A model generated the notes under the pieces. That model had not been told where the DNA came from. It made no database searches and saw only the letters and a list, made by a program, of their open reading frames with translations. DNA of 64,000 nt from Copromyces sp. CBS 386.78 (lineage: Eukaryota; Ascomycota; Sordariomycetes; Sordariales; Sordariaceae): NCBI GenBank assembly GCA_030685235.1, contig MU839211.1, positions 61,619-125,618 of the forward strand, in the 5' to 3' direction. A program made the position numbers and the translations under genes. Below, one piece after another: positions 1-9,877 of the stretch (position 1 is its first letter; every line of letters starts with the position of its first letter).

Positions 1-382
1 CTGTAAGATTCGTGGTCTCTCTATCCTATCTACCTAGAGCTGTCTCTGTACACACTGGTATATCAATTGTCGCACCCACAACCAGGTAGTAAATATTCCG
101 GCTATGAGGGATCAATGTCATTATACAATTGTCCAAGTCAACAATGCAAACTATGTCAAGGGAATTGCTCCGTAGATTTCTGATTCGTCATGTACCATTA
201 TTCATCATACAAGCTACGTAAAAAGCCAAAAACCGCCGTCCCCAATTTTTGTGTGTATCATTCGAGAAAACAGAAAAAGAAGAAAGAAACCATCATAAAA
301 GTCCCGCCACAACCAACCAACTCCAAACTGCCTTTTATAACTTTTTTTTACAAGTCTAAATCTTTTGTTTCCTTCAACACAC
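1..382. other. Intergenic, downstream of the aminotransferase gene
   Basis: AT-rich sequence containing the probable 3' UTR and terminator region of the minus-strand aspartate aminotransferase gene. I see no convincing coding region, RNA gene or repeat here. Confidence 0.6.
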
Positions 383-2083
383 CTAACCCTTGACCTTGAA
401 GATGGCCTCAGCAAGACGACCGACGTTCTCGCTGGTGATACCAGCAACAGAGATACGACCATCCTTGGTGGCATACACGCTGTGCTCCTTGGCGAGCTTG
501 TCCATCTGCTCGGGGGTCAGGCCGGTGTAGGCGAACATGCCGATCTGGCTGGTGATGTGGCTCCAGTCGTGCTTGCTGCCGAGCTTCTCGAGGTTCTCCT
601 TGAGGAGGGCGCGCATCTTGATGATGCGGTCGGCCATCTCCTTGACCTCGGTGAGCCACTGCTCGTAGAGCTCGGGGGTGTTGAGGATCTCGGCGGCGAT
701 GCGGGCGCCGTGGATGGGCGGGTTGGAGTAGAGAGGGCGGACGAGAATCTTGACCTGCGAGTCGACGCGCTTCTTCTCGTCGGCGTCGGCGCAGACCACG
801 GAGAAGGCGCCGATACGCTCGCCGTAGAGACCCATGTTCTTGGCGAAGGACTGGGCAAGGCAGATGTTGTGGCCCTGCTCGACAAAGTAGCGGACGGCGA
901 AGGCGTCCTTGTGGATGTCGCCGGAAGCGAAACCCTGGTAGGCCATGTCGAAGAAGGAGAAGTGGCCCTTGTCCTTGACGACGGCCTCGATCTGCTTCCA
1001 CTGCTCGGGGGTGGGGTCGACACCGGTGGGGTTGTGGGCGCAGGCGTGGAAGAGGAAGATGGAGTTGTTGGGAGCAGCCTTGAGGTCGCGCATCAGACCG
1101 TCGAAGTCGAGGCCGATGGTGTTCTTGTCGTAGTAGGCATACTGGGCAACCTCGAGACCCGAGTCACGGAAGACGGCGCCGTGGTTGGCCCACGAGGGGG
1201 TGGGGATGTAGATCTTCTTGGCTCCGGGGAAGAAGCGGGCGAGGAAGGCACCGCCGATGCGGAGGGCACCGGTACCCGAGATGGACTGGGTGATGACGAG
1301 ACGGTCAAGGGCGGAGCTGTCCTTGCCATAGGCGAGAACGGCGGCGGCCTTTGTGAACTCGGGGACACCGGTGATGCCGGCGTACTCCTTGTTCAGGCGG
1401 GAGTGGATGACCTTGTCCTCGGCCTTGCGAACGGAGGGGAGGACGTAAGGTTTGCCCTGGTCATCGCGGTAGGCACCGACACCTGTCCGAATGCGTCAGC
1501 TGTTGTTGAAGCTAGTGTAGATGGTGGCAGATCGTGGTGGAGTCGCGTAGGATGCCAAGCCAAGGGACTTTTGACGACAGGTGATTGTGTGTGTGTGTGA
1601 GGGGCAAGATAGCATGTGCTCGGGGTGTTGACATACCGAGGTTGATCTTCTTGTCGAAGGAGTCGGCCTTGAAAGCTTCCGTGATACCTGGAAAGGACGT
1701 TAGCCTTGTGGTTTTTCGAGGTGTTCATGTCGCATTACGTACCGAGAATGGCCTGTCAGACGCGGCGCAAGAGCGCGGGGTTAGCAACACCGAAAGACGG
1801 ACACAGCGCGGGGACGGGGATAACTCGAGCTTGTTGAAGCTATCGTGACTTGGTAGGTACTTGGGGAATGACATACATCCTGTTGCGCACATATTAGTTA
1901 GCAATCTCCATGCGCCAGACCCTAAAGACATGACATGACATGACATGACAAACTTACAGGAGGCCCTTGAGGGACGTTAGCCCAGAACGAGGCAGCGCGG
2001 ACAGCAACCAAGTTGCGACCGGGGGAAGCGAAAGCGCTTCTGACAGCGGCTCTGCGCGTAACAAGTCTGACCGAGGAAAGCAT
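383..2083 (-). CDS. Mitochondrial aspartate aminotransferase (five exons, one of 3 nt)
   Basis: PLP-dependent enzyme interconverting aspartate/2-oxoglutarate and oxaloacetate/glutamate, probably in the mitochondrial matrix (malate-aspartate shuttle). Exons on the minus strand: 1958-2083, 1877-1879, 1743-1752, 1637-1687, 383-1482; all junctions are GT..AG and sum to 1290 nt, 429 aa plus TAG. The first 30 residues are Arg/Ala/Ser-rich without acids, a typical mitochondrial presequence, followed by [22 protein letters not shown]. Fold-type I motifs: GVGAYRDD, the S/G-rich loop [33 protein letters not shown], and [12 protein letters not shown] with the PLP lysine at about K278. Length and motifs fit the family fully. 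Splice sites were chosen because they restore the conserved family sequence across every junction. The cytosolic isozyme is the alternative, but the presequence argues against it. Confidence 0.96.
1877..1879 (-). other. 3-nt microexon (GAT, Asp) of the aminotransferase gene
   Basis: On the minus strand the order is CTAAC (1901-1897), acceptor CAG (1882-1880), GAT (1879-1877), donor GTATGT (1876-1871). Including this triplet gives GPP-D-AILG, the usual family sequence; without it the Asp is missing but the frame is kept. The next intron also has a CTAAC (1784-1780) before its CAG at 1755-1753. Confidence 0.85.
1927..1950. repeat. (GACAT)n pentanucleotide repeat inside an intron
   Basis: Almost five tandem copies of GACAT inside the first intron of the aminotransferase gene (1880-1957). 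A similar short run of the same unit occurs at about 19752-19770. Confidence 0.85.
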
Positions 2084-3282
2084 CGTGGGCTGATTTCTGT
2101 CGACAGAGGAAGGATCGTTGGGAAAACGGGCAGTCGGTGGTGATGGTGGTGAGAGGAAGGAGAGGAGGAGGAGGAGAGGGAGAGGATCAAGAAGGGGACA
2201 CAGGCAGCTCTTTACAGTACTGTCGAGCTCGTCGGATGATTCACACACGACAGGCCAATCTCGATGATGTTTTAGCTCCGGCGACGTTACAGCGTCCCCG
2301 CCCCCCACTGTGACCACTGTCCAAGTTAGGTTGCCAAGTCCCAGGGCCCAATGGCCTCAAAACGGCCCCCCGCAAACCGCTCATTTGGCGCCACCCGACA
2401 TGTGGATCAACCGAAAAGACATTCGGGCGGGCTGGCCCAGGCGTCATGTCAATGTTGTGCAAGCGTGGCAGATGCTTCTTCGGGCGCTGTCGGATTGAAA
2501 ATGGCTGAGCTAGGGCCTGTGCGAGCTGTGCAAAAACTTTTCTCGACCCCTCGGCAGACCCCTGACCGTCAACAAACAACTGATCAGCTCATGTTGAATG
2601 GAAACTCCAAGCTTCCCCTCATCAGAAATCACCAACTTATCCTCAACCAACGGCATCTCGGAACTAGTTTCCGTCCCGATCTCGCCCGGCCACAGATTGG
2701 ATTGAATGATGAAAACCGAGTGCTTGGGTTGGTGATGGGATCGATGAACGGCGTCTATGACTCGTGGCTGAGCTCCGATTGTCGGCATGGTTGTTGATCT
2801 TATTAGCTTCGAATGGGTGACGTACGGCGATGGTGCCCGGATTGCCATTGCGGATATTCTTTTATCATTGCGACAGACCGACGATTTTCCTGGATTCTGG
2901 AATTGCACTCCTTATGGCGGTTCTTATGACAGCTCTCATGACGATGCTCGCTACTCGACTGGTCCTTCACTGAGATGGGAAAGACGAGACCATGGATGAT
3001 CAAGTAACAAAAAGTCGATGATATTCCCGGCGAGCTTTACCGGCCGGACTTCTCCAACTCTTCATCGGCGAGCTCGAATATCACCTCGGACTCACCTTGC
3101 CGAGCATCTACGCAAGTCAGAGTCGTGCGGTTAAATCTGTCTACTATATCTCCTACCTCAACCTTCCCAACTGACCTTTCCAGGGCAATATGGCTTTCAT
3201 GTCAAGTGCATGAATGGCTACGGACGTCCGTCGTGGGAAAACGGACTTGATCAAAATCCTTCGAGCACAAAAGTCTGTGAGA
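2084..3282. other. Intergenic, divergent upstream regions
   Basis: Separates the minus-strand aminotransferase from the plus-strand small secreted protein gene. It should contain both promoters. Open frames here show no recognisable domain or coding bias, and I see no RNA gene. Confidence 0.5.
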
Positions 3283-3513
3283 ATGGAAGATGGAAAGGGC
3301 TGTCGACCGAGCATCACCACCATCCTCATCACCTTCCTCTCCTCCATCGCCTTCACCTCGGCACTCCCGCACGTTGAGTGCCAGTGCAAGAATGCCGCGG
3401 CCATGCAGGCGGCTGTGATGCCTTGTGTTGCTCAGGCCTGTGGTGCTGCTCTTGCTCCTGTTGTTGGACAGGTTGCGAATGCCATCTGTGAGCAGTGTGT
3501 CACCAAGGCCTAG
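3283..3513 (+). CDS. Small secreted cysteine-rich protein, resembles the C-terminal half of a CFEM domain
   Basis: A 76-residue protein if the ATG at 3283 is used; an in-frame ATG at 3214 adds 23 charged residues that would bury the signal peptide, so 3283 is preferred. Residues of about 9-27 (SITTILITFLSSIAFTSA) look like a signal peptide. The mature part has six cysteines in the order ECQC, MPC, QAC, AIC, QC. The arrangement CxC followed by PCxxxAC and a final CxxC resembles the second half of fungal CFEM domains, whose first half would need an upstream exon that I cannot find. No GPI-anchor tail is visible. Function unknown; a secreted or cell-wall role is inferred from the signal peptide. 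Existence of the gene is probable, not certain. Confidence 0.55.
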   Translation: MEDGKGCRPSITTILITFLSSIAFTSALPHVECQCKNAAAMQAAVMPCVAQACGAALAPVVGQVANAICEQCVTKA

Positions 3514-4033
3514 GTCGTCTTCGGGGTGTCAGGCTGTTGGTTGAAGGTGTCGACGAGCTATCGTTCCAAGATGGATATTGGGTACTGGGGACACAGCCTA
3601 TGAATCGATCCCCTATGGGCTCTCCTTTGTCAAGAAGGGGACATCCTCATCATTGGCCAACTTGCTCGATATCGTCTCACCGATTGATGAGATAGTAACA
3701 CTACCTGCCAGGAACCGACCGGCCGGGACACCTGGAGAAGAAAAACATGGGGCAAGGCGGCGAGGGCGGGCCAACGATGATGTCCGTCGCCGTTAACAAT
3801 TGGATGCCAAGCCTCGGCTCGACTAACACCTCTTGATCCCCTGAAATCCGGGGTAGCAACCTCCGCCCTCCCAAATAGGAAATTGGCCAAAAGACATCTT
3901 TTTGTAAGTGACGTGATGGGTGAGTTTGAGTATATAAGTCAACAACATCGCAACAGAAGAATGGGGTTGGTCTTTTACCTCACCAGTTGACTCTGTCTCT
4001 GTCTTCTCTCCTCCTCCAAAGGCAACTGTCAAG
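3514..4033. other. Intergenic, promoter of the mannanase gene
   Basis: 3' region of the small secreted protein gene followed by the mannanase promoter. The only clear element is a TATA box at 3931-3938. Confidence 0.5.
3931..3938 (+). promoter_or_regulatory. TATA box of the mannanase gene
   Basis: TATATAAG about 96 bp before the start codon at 4034, consistent with a strongly inducible secreted-enzyme gene. Confidence 0.6.
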
Positions 4034-5406
4034 ATGCGTCAAGGGCACTTCCTCTCCCTTCTCTCGCTGCTCGCCACCGGCGTGTCGGCAGCCCCCGGCA
4101 AGGGCAAGGCCCCCAAGGGCTTTGTCACTGCTGAGGGCGACCACTTCAAGCTCGACGGAAAGGATTTCTACTTTGCCGGTAGCAATGCCTACTACTTCCC
4201 CTTCAACGTTAGCACCATCTCTCATCCATCCCATCCTATGATACCCACACACACATGCTAATTTCCCTTGCCTACCTAGGACCAATCCGACGTCGAAAAG
4301 GGCATGAAAGCCGCCAAAGCCGCTGGTCTAACCGTCTTCCGCACCTGGGGCTTCAACGACAAGAACCGCACCTACGTCCCCTCCGGCCTCCCCCAATACG
4401 GCGGCGAAGGCGCCGGTGCCACCGAGGCCGTCTTCCAATGGTTCGACAAAGACGGCAAGCAAACCATCGACGTCACCCCCTTCGATAAGGTGGTCGACTC
4501 CGCCTCCAAAACGGGAATCAAACTCATCGTGGCCCTGACCAACAACTGGGCCGACTACGGCGGCATGGACGTCTACACCGTCAACAACGGCGGCAAGTAC
4601 CACGACGACTTTTACACGCAGCCCAAGATCAAGGCCGCGTTCAAGAAGTACGTCAAAGCCATGGTGACGCGGTATCGCGACTCGCCGGCGATTCTGGCGT
4701 GGGAGCTGGCGAATGAGCCGAGATGTGGCGCCGATGGGACGAGGAACTTGCCGAGAAGCGCGAATTGCACGACCGAGACGTTGACCAAGTGGATTGATGA
4801 GATGAGCACGTACGTGAAGAGCTTGGATGCGAACCATCTGGTTACGTGGGGTGGTGAGGGCGGGTTTAACAGGCAGAGCGATGATGGGTTTTACAATGGG
4901 TGGGATGGAGGCGATTTCGATAACGAGTTGAGGTTGAGGCATGTCGATTTTGGAACGCTGCATTTGTATCCTGATGTGAGTCTCTCCTGAGTACCCTTTG
5001 CATTACCCCGAACCGAACCGGATGGAACTGACAATGGCGACAACAGTGGTGGTCAAAGAGCGTCGAGTGGTCCAACCAATGGATCCGCGACCACGCCGCC
5101 TCGGGCCGTGCCGCCAAGAAGCCTGTCGTGCTCGAGGAGTACGGCTGGATGACCGACAAGGGCCGTCTGGACCAGCTCGGTCAGGTCAGGAACGAGACCA
5201 GACTCGAGGTCATTGGTGGCTGGCAGAAGATTGCCGTCCAGGAGAAGATGGCCGGCGATATGTATTGGCAGTTTGGCTATGGCGGGTATTCCTACGGACG
5301 CAATCATGACGATTCCTTCACCATTTACTTGGAGGATGCCGAGGCCAAGGAGCTGGTGTATGAGCATGCCAAGGAGGTGCAGAAGTTGAATGAGAGGAGG
5401 CACTAG
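4034..5406 (+). CDS. gh5-7: Secreted endo-beta-1,4-mannanase, glycoside hydrolase family 5 (subfamily 7 type)
   Basis: Hydrolyses internal beta-1,4-mannosidic bonds in plant mannans, outside the cell. Exons 4034-4207, 4280-4975 and 5047-5406 give 409 aa; both introns (72 and 71 nt) are phase 0 with GT..AG borders. Residues 1-19 ([19 protein letters not shown]) form a signal peptide. The catalytic core begins [26 protein letters not shown], as in fungal GH5_7 enzymes. The acid/base is E204 in WELANEP and the nucleophile is about E321 in LEEYGW; the WQFGYGG motif near the end is also typical. No carbohydrate-binding module is present, so it is a single-domain enzyme. The symbol rests on memory of the N. 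crassa family member and should be treated as an assignment by similarity. Confidence 0.95.
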
Positions 5407-5984
5407 GTGGAGAGGAACAAAGGGGAAAGTACTTTTACTTGTAATATTTGGAAGGAAGGAATGATGCTTCCGTTTCTTTCCCACCTGTCATCCCTTATCG
5501 CTGTTGCATTTCCCAATTTGTGTGATGAGTGAGGTGGACATGTCTGGGAAGGAACACGGTAGTACATGAAGCCAAGCCAGGCTGACGCTGCGTGGTTGGC
5601 GACGATCAATTTGCAGGCGCAATTCCATTAACACCAAGAAAGCCAAGAGGTTACAAATAAGGTGTTTGTACAAGCTTCCAAGCCGGGAGATCACTTGCTA
5701 TTGCGGCTGAGTATCGGACTTTGTTTAAATTCAACTTCGTCTTCTCCGTTCCCGAACCGCCATGTAAATTGTGAGCTGTTTAGTTCCTACCTCTGCCTCA
5801 ATCGTAAACTGTGATCGGCATTTCAAAGACTGAGTCATGTTGAGTTAACTATAAGAAGGGAAGCTAGCCCGGGTACTTGTTCTTGGTGACTAATTTATTA
5901 CCTTGCCTCAACAAACAAACCGTTTGATCTCTTTCATCGTCCGATTTCGAACGCCAGCACTCCCGTCAACTCGAAAGCATCAAA
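5407..5984. other. Intergenic, downstream of the mannanase
   Basis: No gene seen. The last part holds ACAAACAAACC at 5913-5923, a partial extra copy of a motif in the inverted repeat that follows. Confidence 0.5.
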
Positions 5985-6267
5985 TACAATCTAATACTGG
6001 TTTGTTTGTTAGCTCGGTACGCCTGGTCTACTGGACGAGATCTCTCTTAAATTGTTCTCAACCCCTCACAAGCATCGACACAAATGGCTCTGTACGGTTC
6101 AAAAGGGCTCTAATGAAAATCAATATCGTATATCAAACTCCTAAAACAGTATATGCAAGGTAAGATACGCCTTGATTATTGAACGAAACGAATTATCAAG
6201 ATGTCAAAACGCCTAAGGAAGTTGACTCGAGGTCTCGAGCTAACAAACAAACCAGTATTAGATTGTA
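5985..6267. repeat. 32-bp perfect inverted repeat with 219-nt spacer; possible MITE
   Basis: Positions 5985-6016 and 6236-6267 are perfect reverse complements over 32 nt. The outer edge of each arm is TA, so the unit CAATCTAATACTGG...CCAGTATTAGATTG is flanked by TA on both sides, as expected for a Tc1/mariner-type miniature element, although an inverted repeat ending in TA gives this trivially. The spacer has no transposase. The right arm ends 14 nt before the start codon of the small secreted protein gene at 6282, so it lies in that gene's leader. Confidence 0.85.
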
Positions 6268-6281
6268 CTCAACCCACGAAT

Positions 6282-6470
6282 ATGCAACTCACTAAGCTCC
6301 TCATCCTCTTTGGCATCACGGCAACTCCAGCAATGACGGCTTACACTGGCCCCTGTTCCGTGACACAATGCGGAGCCTCCGGGGTAGCGTGTCCGAGAGG
6401 ATACCTGTGCGTGCCTTGGCCCTCGTTTGATCCCGCAAAGAGAGAGGGGTGTACGTGTAGTTACGCCTAG
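6282..6470 (+). CDS. Small secreted cysteine-rich protein (62 aa)
   Basis: Short protein with a clear signal peptide (MQLTKLLILFGITATPAMTA) and six cysteines in the mature part spaced C-x4-C-x6-C-x5-C-x13-C-x-C, suggesting three disulfides. An upstream in-frame ATG at 6201 would add 27 basic residues and lies inside the inverted repeat unit, so 6282 is chosen. I do not recognise a named family. The protein could be an effector-like or cell-surface protein, but that is inference from size, secretion and cysteine content only. The gene's 5' leader contains the right arm of the 32-bp inverted repeat. Confidence 0.5.
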   Translation: MQLTKLLILFGITATPAMTAYTGPCSVTQCGASGVACPRGYLCVPWPSFDPAKREGCTCSYA

Positions 6471-7106
6471 TGGATTTGGAAAGGGTACTTCATCTACCAG
6501 TGAGTCTGAGGCCAATTTCTCCTGTGTGGAATTTTGGAATTGTGCTGACTGAGTGACAGATGAGTCCCTTGAGTTGGTGGTTCTTTCCCACTCGCCCTCC
6601 AACGCCCCTTGTTGTATGAGTTGTATACCCTCCGTCCGCGAGTCTCGGACCGTAAGGAGTGATGGCTAGAGGGCAAGAGAGTGCTTGGGAATGATCAGTC
6701 GTTGGGATCGAACTTCTCTCAGTCAAACTTATATCCTCCTATGTGGTATGCGGCCCTGAGAATCCGATCATGTCATGAATAAAAGTTATAGACTTCCAAT
6801 CCGCGGACAATTTGTGAGATCTGTTAACTCTGGGAAGCTCGCGAACGGCCGGATCACCGGTGTCAAGAATCCAAGACCAAAACATCAAACAAGGGACATC
6901 GCTGGACCAATCTTTCCCAGGCGCCAAGTTTTATCCCTTATATCTCACCCATCTGCTGTCAACAATTGCCTGTCTGTCGCATGGTACCAGGCCGTCCACT
7001 TCGCTAGGGCGGCAGCACCTTCGTCCCTTGGAGCCTTTGACAGATCAAAGTGACTGTCGTAATGTTGCACCCATCCCTAAAACTTGTCAGCAAAGGCGTT
7101 TTGTCA
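6471..7106. other. Intergenic
   Basis: Convergent 3' regions of the small secreted protein gene and the minus-strand kinase gene. I see no supported gene or RNA. Confidence 0.5.
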
Positions 7107-8861
7107 TCAGTCATATGAAGCGCTCACCTCCTGATCCCGCAATGCCTCCATCGGGAACACATAACCCTCGTCAGACCATGCCTCATTCGCACCATTCCAT
7201 CCGTAACTACCTATCGCCCCAGTCATATATGGTTCCTCGTACCGGTTGTGAGGCGTCTCAGGTGTCGCATACCGATCCCAATCGTCCGCTTCAAACACCC
7301 CTCTGGAATCCCACTCCAGACCCATCCCAGCAAACCTAGCCTCCAACCCCTCCCACCCATCCATCGCCGCCTCCATCTCGGCCTCCATCTCCAAAATCTC
7401 CAACATCTCCCCAGCCGACGGCCTCCTCCCCGGATCAAAGCACGCCATCCTTCTAATTCCCTTATACCCTCTCCCCCCCTTCCCCTCCCCTTCCCTTCCA
7501 GCAATCCTATTCAACCACACATGCACCAAATGCGGTCCCAACAACTCACACCCCTTCCGAAACTTGGCATCGCGCACCCACACGACCGTGGCGAAGAGGG
7601 ACCAGATGTCTATCTTGCACGTCTGTTTTTGTGGCGGTTTGGTGTATATCTCGGGAGCCATAAAGGGAGTTGTTCCTGCTATTTCGGGGCGGGAGGGCCA
7701 TATACGCTCGGACTTGGTGGTAGTGGTGGAAGTGGTGCTGGTGGACAGGCCAAAGTCTGCTAGGGTGAAGTGATAAGTACCAGTGGAAGGGGAGGGTTCG
7801 AAGAGGATGTTTTCGGGATTTAAGTCGCGGTGGATGATGTTGTGCTGTTCAAGGTGGTGCAGGGCGAGAAGCATTTGGTTGAGGACGAGGTTGGAGATTT
7901 CGAAATGAGAAGAGGGAGGGAGGATCTTTTGGACGAGGGTTTTGAGGTTGCCTTGTTTGAGGGGGAGGAAGATTTCGGTCCAGTCGGAGCCAGTGGTGTA
8001 ATCGAGGATTTGGATGATGTGGTCCTGTTGGTGCGTATATGTTAGTGGGGACTGGGGGATGTATAACGATAGGGAGGGACTTACACATCGTGTTGTTTCA
8101 TCGCTGTTGAGTTTGAGCAGGTTGGTGATCTCCCGAGAGGCAAAGTCGAGTCGCTTGCCGGATAGACGATGGAATTTCTTGACGGCCATGACACTCCCGG
8201 TTGTCACATCCAAAGCGCGGTAGACATTTCCGAATGTGCCGCCGCCTACTTTGTCACCCAACACATACCTCTTTGTCTTGACACGGCTCGGACCCAAAGC
8301 GTAGAGAAGTGGTGGTTTCATGCGAAACTGACCGAGGCCATCGTTTTCCCACCGAAGCTCGAACTGGTAGAACCGGCCATGACCAAAAGCCACCAGGGAG
8401 TTGGTACCTTGGGCCACTAGGACTGATCGTTCGGCGTCCGGTCGGAAGTTCACGGTATACGACCGGGTACCGTGGGAGAAGGGCTCTGTAGAGGAATACT
8501 CGGACTCGTCGCAAAGGAGGATAGGACCAGTGTCTGTGACGGCTCGGAAGGATGCGTGAAGTTCTGATATGCCGGATGAACCTGTCGAGTTCCAGACTTG
8601 TGGGAGGTAGATGTCGACTGAGCCACTGCAGCCAACAGTGTACTCTTGCTTGTCGGGGTTGGAGAAGTCTATCCAGAGACCGGAAGTGTCTTTGTCAAAA
8701 GCAAATCGCTCGAGATTCCATGGATGGCAGCTCACTAGGGCGGCGGCGGCTTTGTTGAAGGTTAGTAACCAGAATCCAAGCCGTTGTCGGCGTTCATCGT
8801 TCTCGTAGTCGTAGCTGTCCTCCATATTTTGGTGCTTGACATCATCATCCCCCATCATCAT
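7107..8861 (-). CDS. Serine/threonine protein kinase with N-terminal FHA-like domain
   Basis: Two exons, 8085-8861 and 7107-8024, separated by a 60-nt GTAAGT..CAG intron; 564 aa. The frame upstream has only a TTG, so the ATG at 8861 is used; the ATG at 8825 (MEDSYDYEN) is an equally good start. Residues of about 45-175 contain a beta-rich block with HASFRAV and FELRWEND that resembles the FHA-type phosphopeptide module of fungal kinases. The kinase domain follows: glycine loop GGGTFGNVYRA, AVKKF, HRDLNPENIL, DFGLST, MAPEIYTKP and IDIWSLFATVVW. The catalytic-loop Lys of HRDLKPEN is Asn here, which may reduce activity. The C-terminal 100 residues are acidic and Tyr/Gly-rich. The intron is divisible by three and free of stops, so retention would add 20 residues. 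Substrates unknown. Confidence 0.85.
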   Translation of the reverse strand: MMMGDDDVKHQNMEDSYDYENDERRQRLGFWLLTFNKAAAALVSCHPWNLERFAFDKDTSGLWIDFSNPDKQEYTVGCSGSVDIYLPQVWNSTGSSGISELHASFRAVTDTGPILLCDESEYSSTEPFSHGTRSYTVNFRPDAERSVLVAQGTNSLVAFGHGRFYQFELRWENDGLGQFRMKPPLLYALGPSRVKTKRYVLGDKVGGGTFGNVYRALDVTTGSVMAVKKFHRLSGKRLDFASREITNLLKLNSDETTRCVSPSLSLYIPQSPLTYTHQQDHIIQILDYTTGSDWTEIFLPLKQGNLKTLVQKILPPSSHFEISNLVLNQMLLALHHLEQHNIIHRDLNPENILFEPSPSTGTYHFTLADFGLSTSTTSTTTTKSERIWPSRPEIAGTTPFMAPEIYTKPPQKQTCKIDIWSLFATVVWVRDAKFRKGCELLGPHLVHVWLNRIAGREGEGKGGRGYKGIRRMACFDPGRRPSAGEMLEILEMEAEMEAAMDGWEGLEARFAGMGLEWDSRGVFEADDWDRYATPETPHNRYEEPYMTGAIGSYGWNGANEAWSDEGYVFPMEALRDQEVSASYD

Positions 8862-9877
8862 CACCTCCCACAAACATGGCAAACCTATATACCAAGCTCA
8901 TACTCTCCAACGAAAAAAAGGGTGTGGATATCCCCGACCATCGTGACTCTACCGGCAATCATGCAAGACAAGCTGTCAGTGCGGGGGACAGCATCAGGTC
9001 AAATACCATGAGGCCCCCGTACTCCATCAGCAAACCGTCAGCAAACCATGGAGTCTAGAGCGGATCAAGGCAGCCATCAACGGGAAACCGCGTGATGAGT
9101 CTTGTTCCCAGATTTCCTGCCGAGAAGATGGTTTGAGATGGGAGAAAGCCAATCAGCGGGTGTCTTGGGCCTCAAATTTCTAAAGTTGGGCGCACGCGGT
9201 TAACTTGGCTTTTAGCTTTCGGGGTTTAGGCATGCGAGGCATGGTGGGTGGCATGACACCAATCGGCGAAGGGGGTGGGTGTGGACGACATTGAGATTGA
9301 TGATGGGTGAGGGGAATTTCCAGAATTGCCGGTTGAAGCTAGTCTCTATCACATTGACCCCCGTCGACTCCCTTCAGCGGACCCGCCCCACATAAAATGT
9401 GGGTCTCCCCTCCTCGAACTTTGTGAGAGGAAGAAAGTGGTGGGTGGGGTCGCGAGTGGGGTTTCGGAGGCCCAGCTGAGTCTGACTGAGACTAGGTTGA
9501 AGCGCGGTACTTGTCGTTGTGTGTTCAGCACCGGACTGGTTGACGACGGACAACGACGGACTGTAAATGAAGAGCACCTTGAAGAAACCGCACACTGTAA
9601 GACCTGTAAAAACACTGTGCCATCCACCAAGAGAACTCCACTTATCTCCACAGTGTCGGCCCCACTTCCGTCGTTGCAAATGGGAGTTTGACTTTCACGT
9701 CATCGGGCCTCGGAACAGAAGGCGCGCGATTGAATTTCAAATCGCGATTTTGCCTCTTGATTGACAACTTCTACACCCATCGCCGGTACCGCCGCGCATG
9801 CGCATTTAATCCTCAACCTCAACACCACCAAACCAACCAACCCATCAACCCCACGACAACGACAAAAGCAACAAAAA
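8862..9877. other. Divergent promoter region between the kinase and SDH assembly genes
   Basis: About 1 kb between two divergently transcribed genes. No TATA box is obvious near the SDHAF4-like gene, which has an AC-rich leader at 9820-9877. No gene recognised. Confidence 0.5.

Noticed and set aside
365..1600. Long plus-strand open frame opposite the aminotransferase
   Set aside because: It is the antisense shadow of a GC3-rich gene; the minus strand encodes a complete conserved enzyme and this frame has only Leu/Val/Gly/Glu-rich sequence without domains.
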